DNA from: Rhodanobacter fulvus Jip2
GTDB lineage: Bacteria; Pseudomonadota; Gammaproteobacteria; Xanthomonadales; Rhodanobacteraceae
DNA length: 64,000 nt
NCBI RefSeq assembly: GCF_000264315.1
Contig: NZ_AJXU01000059.1
Coordinates: 1-64,000, forward strand
Reading direction: 5' to 3'
This document shows, in pieces, positions 62,830 through 64,000 of this stretch (its first letter is position 1; each line of letters opens with the position of its first letter). A model generated the notes under the pieces. The model was not told the origin of the DNA, made no database searches, and saw nothing but the letters and a program-made list of their open reading frames with translations. The position numbers and the translations under genes are program-made.

Positions 62830-63198
62830 ATGGATATCTTCAAAGTCTTCAATGTCGAAGCCGCGCATCGCCTGCCGCATGTTCCGGCCGGCCACAAATG
62901 TTCGCGCCTGCACGGTCACTCGTTCCGGGTGGAAATCCACGTCAGTGGCGAGCCGGGTGTCGATACCGGCTGGGTGATGGACTTCGCCGACGTCAAGGCC
63001 GCGTTCGCGCCGATCCACGACCAGCTCGACCATTACTACCTCAACGACATCGAGGGGCTGGACAACCCCACCAGCGAGCGCCTGTCGATCTGGATATGGG
63101 ATCGACTCAAGCCGGCGCTGCCGCTGTTGTCCGAAGTCGTGGTGCATGAAACCTGCACCTCGGGATGCCGCTACCGCGGGCCATCCGTCGCGCGTTGA
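62830..63198 (+). CDS. queD: 6-carboxy-5,6,7,8-tetrahydropterin synthase
   Basis: A 122-residue PTPS-fold enzyme. [20 protein letters not shown] carries the first zinc His and the catalytic Cys, [10 protein letters not shown] the other two zinc His, LDHYYLND the catalytic His, and [10 protein letters not shown] the substrate Glu. It makes 6-carboxytetrahydropterin, the second step of queuosine (7-deazaguanine) synthesis. ATG 62830 is the start that gives the family N-terminus; queC and queE are not in the window. Confidence 0.94.
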   Translation: MDIFKVFNVEAAHRLPHVPAGHKCSRLHGHSFRVEIHVSGEPGVDTGWVMDFADVKAAFAPIHDQLDHYYLNDIEGLDNPTSERLSIWIWDRLKPALPLLSEVVVHETCTSGCRYRGPSVAR

Positions 63199-63437
63199 GG
63201 TTTCGCGCCGGCAGGGCGCCACGCCGCCTGCGGTTTGCCGCGTCACTTCGATTTCCCTCGCCGCCTCGTCGACCCATTTGTGACGCGATGCGAAAGAGCG
63301 GGTTTCCATGGATAAGTACATGCGTTAACTGAATATTTTCCAACTGAGGCTGGGGTGGCTGAAGAAATATGTTGCAATGCACAAAGATTGCCGCTAATCT
63401 TTGCCTCACTACCCCATCCTCAACGAGGACTTAGATC

Positions 63438-63815
63438 ATGACGCAGCAGATCAATCAGTTTTTCGACTACGCCAAACAGTTCTCCGACAACGCCTTCAAG
63501 GCGCAGACGCTCGCCCTGAAGGGCCTGCAGACGGTCGCCGAACTCCAGTTCAAGGAATTGCAGCGCCAGGCTGGCGCGACCGCCGATTTCGTTGCGGCCG
63601 TGCAGGAAACCCGTGACATCGACGGCCTGCGCAGCCTGTGGGAAAAGGGCGCCAGCGTGAGCCGCGAGAACGCCGAGCAGGCCGTTGCCGTGTCGCAGGA
63701 AGTGATCGCCATCTCGCAGAAGACCGCCCAGTCGCTGGGCGCCCTGGTGCAGGAACAGCGCCAGGCCGCGAATGACGCCGCTGCGCCGGTCGGTCGCAAG
63801 GCTGCCGCCAAGTAA
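63438..63815 (+). CDS. Phasin-family protein
   Basis: A 125-residue, fully helical amphipathic protein starting MTQQINQFFDYAKQFSDNAF, with an LKGLQTVAELQFKELQRQ segment and a C-terminal AAPVGRKAAAK tail. This is the phasin_2 pattern. Phasins coat polyhydroxyalkanoate granules or act as general stress proteins. No PHA synthase is in the window. AACGAGGACTT lies just upstream of the ATG, and a strong terminator follows at 63848. Confidence 0.88.
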   Translation: MTQQINQFFDYAKQFSDNAFKAQTLALKGLQTVAELQFKELQRQAGATADFVAAVQETRDIDGLRSLWEKGASVSRENAEQAVAVSQEVIAISQKTAQSLGALVQEQRQAANDAAAPVGRKAAAK

Positions 63816-63847
63816 TCTGTAAAAACTCCCCCCGTGTGCGAGTCTTG

Positions 63848-63880
63848 GGCCGGACAGTTCCCCGCTGTCCGGCCTTTTCT
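63848..63880 (+). terminator. Rho-independent terminator of the phasin gene
   Basis: A 10-bp stem GGCCGGACAG/CTGTCCGGCC with loop TTCCCCG, followed by TTTTCTTT. Confidence 0.85.
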
Positions 63881-63962
63881 TTGCCATCGATTCCCCGCTT
63901 GCAAACGGTTCGCGGACCGCTGCGCGGCAGGGGCGAAGAACAAAATGTCGCACCCCGGCGGC

Positions 63963-63992
63963 TTGTCGGTGGAATGCACCCACTGATATACT
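63963..63992 (+). promoter_or_regulatory. Possible sigma-70 promoter at the right edge
   Basis: TTGTCG (63963-63968), 18-base spacer, TATACT (63987-63992). It would drive a gene beginning beyond the window. Confidence 0.4.
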
Positions 63993-64000
63993 TCGCCGGA

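Overview
The window reads as a chromosomal segment of a high-GC gammaproteobacterium of the Xanthomonadales, most likely Rhodanobacteraceae (Rhodanobacter/Dyella/Luteibacter type). The reasons are gene content and order (def-fmt-rsmB, a LysM gene-dprA-topA-tsaC run), Caulobacter-type TonB receptors linked to glycan degradation, a LacI-type 'xyl box' as known from Xanthomonas, integron attC sites of the Xanthomonas kind, and REP palindromes. Almost everything is strongly GC-rich except the first 3.4 kb.

Region 1 (1-3467) is the distal part of an integron cassette array: four same-strand, promoterless genes with lower GC, each followed by an attC-like site (511-567, 1375-1436 degenerate, 2650-2705, 3411-3467). 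The integrase lies outside the window to the left. The cassettes encode a P-loop NTPase/kinase-like protein, a secreted ChaN/EreA-like protein, a zinc-ribbon plus PIN-like protein, and an unknown protein. They are followed by a TetX-like flavin monooxygenase, a remnant of a PQQ-dependent dehydrogenase, and a lipoprotein M3 peptidase (dcp).

Region 2 (7.9-19.5 kb) begins with a candidate small RNA carrying C-rich anti-Shine-Dalgarno loops. It is followed by a divergent glucuronoxylan-utilisation locus. To the left run ExuT-like transporter, GH115 alpha-glucuronidase, uronate isomerase UxaC and a GH27 enzyme. To the right run a GPH sugar symporter, a GH43 enzyme and an aldose-1-epimerase-like protein. 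Two TAGCGCTA palindromes matching the Xanthomonas xyl box lie in the shared control region, so the two arms are probably co-repressed by a XylR-like regulator.

Region 3 (19.6-48.5 kb) is mostly core genome. It holds rpoD, dtd, an LpxL-type acyltransferase and an envelope-polysaccharide block (GT39, GT2/WaaE-like, TagD-like, TagB/F-like and WaaL-like). Then come rsmB-fmt-def, a LysM protein, dprA, topA, tsaC, an adenylate-forming ligase, purD, an MFS-acyltransferase fusion, ampE, nudC, erpA, a bactofilin pair, bfd-bfr with a Fur box, rppH and elongator tRNA-Met(CAT).

Region 4 (48.6-62.6 kb) carries hutC-hutH and then an amino-sugar locus. A five-gene operon (GH36-like hydrolase, EamA transporter, GatZ/KbaZ, AgaS and a BadF-type sugar kinase) is divergent from a secreted amidohydrolase. 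A DeoR-type (AgaR-like) repressor is divergent from a TonB receptor. Near-identical ATGTTTCGTT-type sites occur in both divergent control regions, tying the locus into one regulon. It looks like a galactosamine/N-acetylgalactosamine pathway, but no cytoplasmic deacetylase and no aldolase catalytic subunit is present.

The window closes with queD and a phasin gene. REP-type and larger palindromic repeats punctuate gene ends at 19.5, 23.2, 41.0 and 62.6 kb.
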